Part shown: positions 23,003 to 25,551 of the stretch, piece by piece | Numbering within the stretch: the first letter of the stretch is position 1 | Layout of the letters: each line of letters starts with the position of its first letter | Source: Fimenecus sp045531435 | Lineage (GTDB): Bacteria > Bacillota > Clostridia > Oscillospirales > Acutalibacteraceae | Assembly (NCBI GenBank): GCA_045531435.1 | Contig: JAZSDZ010000118.1 | Location: 1-25,551, forward strand | Reading direction: 5' to 3' | Length of the DNA: 25,551 nt | The notes under the pieces: generated by a model | The model's input: the letters and a program-made list of their open reading frames with translations, nothing else | Told to the model about the DNA's origin: nothing | Database searches by the model: none | Translations under genes and position numbers: made by a program

Positions 23003-25471
23003 TCAATTAGCAGAATAATAGAACCAGTTTGCAAGATTTTCAGGCTCAACAAAGAATTTTGCTCTGAAAAGTGCTGTTTTGAGTTTTGAGCCTTTTACAG
23101 GAATATCTGCAAGGGATTTTACTGTAACATCATACAACTTGTCTGCCTTTACAGTCACGATTTTTTCCTCATTCGGAATCAAATCAAAATAGTTGTCAGA
23201 AAATGGTGTTTTAAAATCAGGAATATCAACCATAACACTTCTACAAAATACCGGTGATACCATTTTAATTGTAATTTCACCGTTTTCGTAAGTAACTGAC
23301 TTCTGAATTGTTCCTGCCGTCATCTTCAAATCCCTGTCAGGAACAAAGATTTTTGTTCTTTCTGAAATGAGAACGTCATTTTCAAAAAGTTTTACTGACA
23401 TAAACATATTTTTCTTGTCACCTGAAATGTTACCGTTTTCAAACATTACTCTTGAATTAGCGCCTACTTTTACTGACAAGTCACAAGTATTCTTGTTTTC
23501 ATATAAAACTTTGCCATCAAGAGTTGAAATGCAGATACTTACCTTCACATTACGGTCAGTCAATGTATCGTTGAGAATATACACCTTATAGTCCTTGCTT
23601 GTTTCTTCAATTGAAATACAAACAGGCTCAAAGAAATGACGGGCAGCATACTGGAGTGCCTTCCACTTGCCTGTATAGTCCACGCTTGACCAGGATGGAG
23701 CCTGCCAACAGTCGTTATACTGCCAGAAAAGTGAACCATTGCAACGCTCACGATGACGACGCCAATGTTCTGTGGCATCTTCAATACATTCCTTCTGAAT
23801 GAGATTTGTCATAAAGATTAAATCTTCAAACTTTTCAGGCTCGTAGTACTTTTCAAGCAAATAATAGAGCATTTTTCTGTTACCGTTTCTGCACTTTTGG
23901 TGAGAATTGAAAATATCACTTGTGATATAATAATCACTTTCTTCAGCAAACTGACGAACAGCGTCCATTGAAGGTAGCGACTCAAGACCAAATTCACTAC
24001 AAAAACGAGTAGGTCTTGTTCTGTAATAGTTAAGCGGTTTCTGACCGTGCCATACAGTCCACATATGGGTGTCACCGTGGTCATCACCCGTTACACCTTT
24101 ACGGAAGCTTTCACCAATTGGAGATGTTTCAATATACGGTGTATCAGCGTCAAGCTCTGCTACTAAATCTTTAAGAATTTCATAGAAGAATTTTTTGTAC
24201 CACTGAACAATTTTCATTGTTTCAGGCATATATGCAAACATTGTTTCAATCTCGTTGTTTCCACCCCAAAGGCAAAGACAAGGATGAGATTTAATACGAT
24301 TTATCTGATATTTCATTTCAGCTAATACATTCTCACGGAAATCGTCTTCATAGAATGGATACATAAGACAAGCAAACATAAAGTCCTGCCATATAAGAAG
24401 ACCTTTTTCGTCGCATTGTTCAAGGAAATAATCAGGTGTGTAATATGCGCCACCCCAGATACGAAGCATATTGAAGTTTGCAGAAAGTGCTGAATCTATG
24501 TAATAATCATAAGTTTCTTTTGTTACTCTGCCCATTAATGAGTCGGGAAGAATCCAGTTTGCACCTTTACCGAAAATGGGAACACCATTGAGATAGAAGC
24601 AGAAGTTATTGCCATACTTATCCTTACTTCGGTCAAGACGAATTGTGCGGAGACCGATTTTCTTTGTAATAACTGAATCGCCAAGTGTTGCAACTACTGT
24701 ATAAAGTGGTTGTTTTTCTTTTCCTGATAACTCCCTTGTCCACCAGAGTTCAGGATTTTCAATTACGATTTCATTGTTTTCAATTGAGTGTTCTGTACCG
24801 TCAGGGTAGATAATTTTAGCAGTTACATCACCAACACCATCAACAACAGGATTAATTTTTACTGTTACCTTGCCATTTTCGTGAATCTGCTTAATTTCAA
24901 CATCTGTAAGGCGATTGTCGAAGCATTCTACCCAGATATCGTCAGTAATACCTGAAAGTGGAAGATGTGGACCCCAGTCCCAACCGAAATGACAATGTGG
25001 CTTACGGATATATGCAGCACCGTCAGTACCGTTGCAATTCTTTGGAATTGGTTTTTCTTCCTGTTTCTTTTCTGCATAAGTTGTTGGCGCAAAGAATGTA
25101 ATTTTAAGAGTATTATCCCCTGCTTTTACCACATCCTTAATGTCAAATTCATATTTGAGATGTGCATTCTCACCTTTACCGACAAGTGCATCATTCACAT
25201 ATACATCGCAAAGTGTGTCAAGGGCTTTGCACACAAGCAAAACCTTTCTATTTTCAAGGTCATCTTCTGCGAGTGTGAATGTTCTTTCATAAGTCCAGTC
25301 TTCACGACCAACCCATTCAACTAACTTCTCGTTATCTTTGTAATACGGGTCAGGAATAGCACCTAATTCAAGTAATTGAGTATAGTTGTCAGATGGGACA
25401 GATACTTCGTATTTATCCCCCGTTGCAACACGAGTCATATTCCATTGTCCGTTGAGATTATAAGTCTTCAT
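23003..25471 (-). CDS. Beta-mannosidase, glycoside hydrolase family 2
   Basis: Removes beta-linked mannose from the non-reducing end of manno-oligosaccharides. Domains: N-terminal sugar-binding jelly roll (about 1-185), an immunoglobulin-like domain (about 186-282), the TIM barrel (about 285-620), and C-terminal beta-sandwich domains. The acid/base is E407 in WGGNNEIE and the nucleophile E493 in FCSEFGLES, both as in GH2 beta-mannosidases. HFGWDWGP (161-168) is also typical of this GH2 subgroup. There is no signal peptide, so it acts in the cytoplasm on imported oligosaccharides. Length 822 aa is normal. SD AAAGGA lies about 9 nt before the ATG. No sugar transporter or regulator is seen in the window; they may lie beyond the right edge. 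Confidence 0.93.
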   Translation of the reverse strand: MKTYNLNGQWNMTRVATGDKYEVSVPSDNYTQLLELGAIPDPYYKDNEKLVEWVGREDWTYERTFTLAEDDLENRKVLLVCKALDTLCDVYVNDALVGKGENAHLKYEFDIKDVVKAGDNTLKITFFAPTTYAEKKQEEKPIPKNCNGTDGAAYIRKPHCHFGWDWGPHLPLSGITDDIWVECFDNRLTDVEIKQIHENGKVTVKINPVVDGVGDVTAKIIYPDGTEHSIENNEIVIENPELWWTRELSGKEKQPLYTVVATLGDSVITKKIGLRTIRLDRSKDKYGNNFCFYLNGVPIFGKGANWILPDSLMGRVTKETYDYYIDSALSANFNMLRIWGGAYYTPDYFLEQCDEKGLLIWQDFMFACLMYPFYEDDFRENVLAEMKYQINRIKSHPCLCLWGGNNEIETMFAYMPETMKIVQWYKKFFYEILKDLVAELDADTPYIETSPIGESFRKGVTGDDHGDTHMWTVWHGQKPLNYYRTRPTRFCSEFGLESLPSMDAVRQFAEESDYYITSDIFNSHQKCRNGNRKMLYYLLEKYYEPEKFEDLIFMTNLIQKECIEDATEHWRRHRERCNGSLFWQYNDCWQAPSWSSVDYTGKWKALQYAARHFFEPVCISIEETSKDYKVYILNDTLTDRNVKVSICISTLDGKVLYENKNTCDLSVKVGANSRVMFENGNISGDKKNMFMSVKLFENDVLISERTKIFVPDRDLKMTAGTIQKSVTYENGEITIKMVSPVFCRSVMVDIPDFKTPFSDNYFDLIPNEEKIVTVKADKLYDVTVKSLADIPVKGSKLKTALFRAKFFVEPENLANWFYYSAN

Positions 25472-25503
25472 AACAAATTTTCCTTTTGGGTTTATTTTAT
25501 ATT

Positions 25504-25532
25504 ATTGTAGCAGAATTGAATATTTATTGCAA
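25504..25532 (-). promoter_or_regulatory. Sigma-A promoter of the beta-mannosidase gene
   Basis: TTGCAA (25527-25532), a 17-bp spacer and TACAAT (25504-25509), with TGC directly before the -10 forming an extended -10. The leader is about 25 nt. No clear operator or catabolite-repression site is visible in the remaining 19 bases. Confidence 0.8.
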
Positions 25533-25551
25533 CACAAAAAACAATCATCCC

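Overview
The window looks like a low-GC, Gram-positive chromosome segment of class Clostridia, probably an Oscillospiraceae/Ruminococcaceae-type gut bacterium. This is inferred from the AT-rich DNA, strong Shine-Dalgarno (SD) sites, the order EcfA1-EcfA2-EcfT-TruA, the pairs YceD-L32 and DUF512-Der, a ClpE-type unfoldase and a DUF5711-CvpA pair. It is core chromosome with little accessory DNA. I see no insertion sequence, prophage, CRISPR array, rRNA or integrase. All protein genes lie on the minus strand except mtaB.

Layout from left to right. A tRNA-Pro(TGG) on the plus strand with its terminator (45-162). A ZIP metal transporter with its own promoter, which carries an inverted repeat over the -10 box (249-1100). 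Then a very compact minus-strand array which, read in transcription order from 13755 down to 1141, is ruvC-ruvA-ruvB-glmM-methyltransferase-ecfA1-ecfA2-ecfT-truA-DUF5711-cvpA-pgsA-clpE. Gaps are at most about 19 nt and several genes overlap. One good sigma-A promoter precedes ruvC and one clear terminator follows clpE, so this can be read as a 13-gene, roughly 12.7-kb operon. It combines Holliday-junction processing, peptidoglycan precursor synthesis, vitamin uptake, tRNA pseudouridylation, phospholipid synthesis and protein quality control.

The 385-nt gap 13756-14140 holds the ruvC promoter, a terminator, an unlisted 37-codon membrane-peptide gene with a strong SD, and a palindrome plus 7-bp tandem repeat abutting the der stop codon. 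Further right are a yceD-rpmF unit with a consensus promoter (TTGACA-17-TATAAT), followed past a terminator by a DUF512 radical-SAM gene and der. Next come pgi and a small unrecognised P-loop protein that ends at a repeat-like hairpin, and then dac (a DD-carboxypeptidase). mtaB diverges from dac on the plus strand. It converges on a lipoprotein gene, which is preceded by a GH2 beta-mannosidase.

Six promoters could be read by eye. Four have a 17-bp spacer and a recognisable -35, one has an 18-bp spacer, and the mtaB promoter is an extended -10. Six genes (truA, DUF5711, cvpA, der, DUF512, mtaB) appear to use the 3' part of the SD (GGTGA) close to the start codon, which moves several start codons. 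I found no clearly new multi-gene system. The best candidates for something undescribed are the 37-aa peptide, the small P-loop protein behind pgi, and the DUF5711-CvpA pair.
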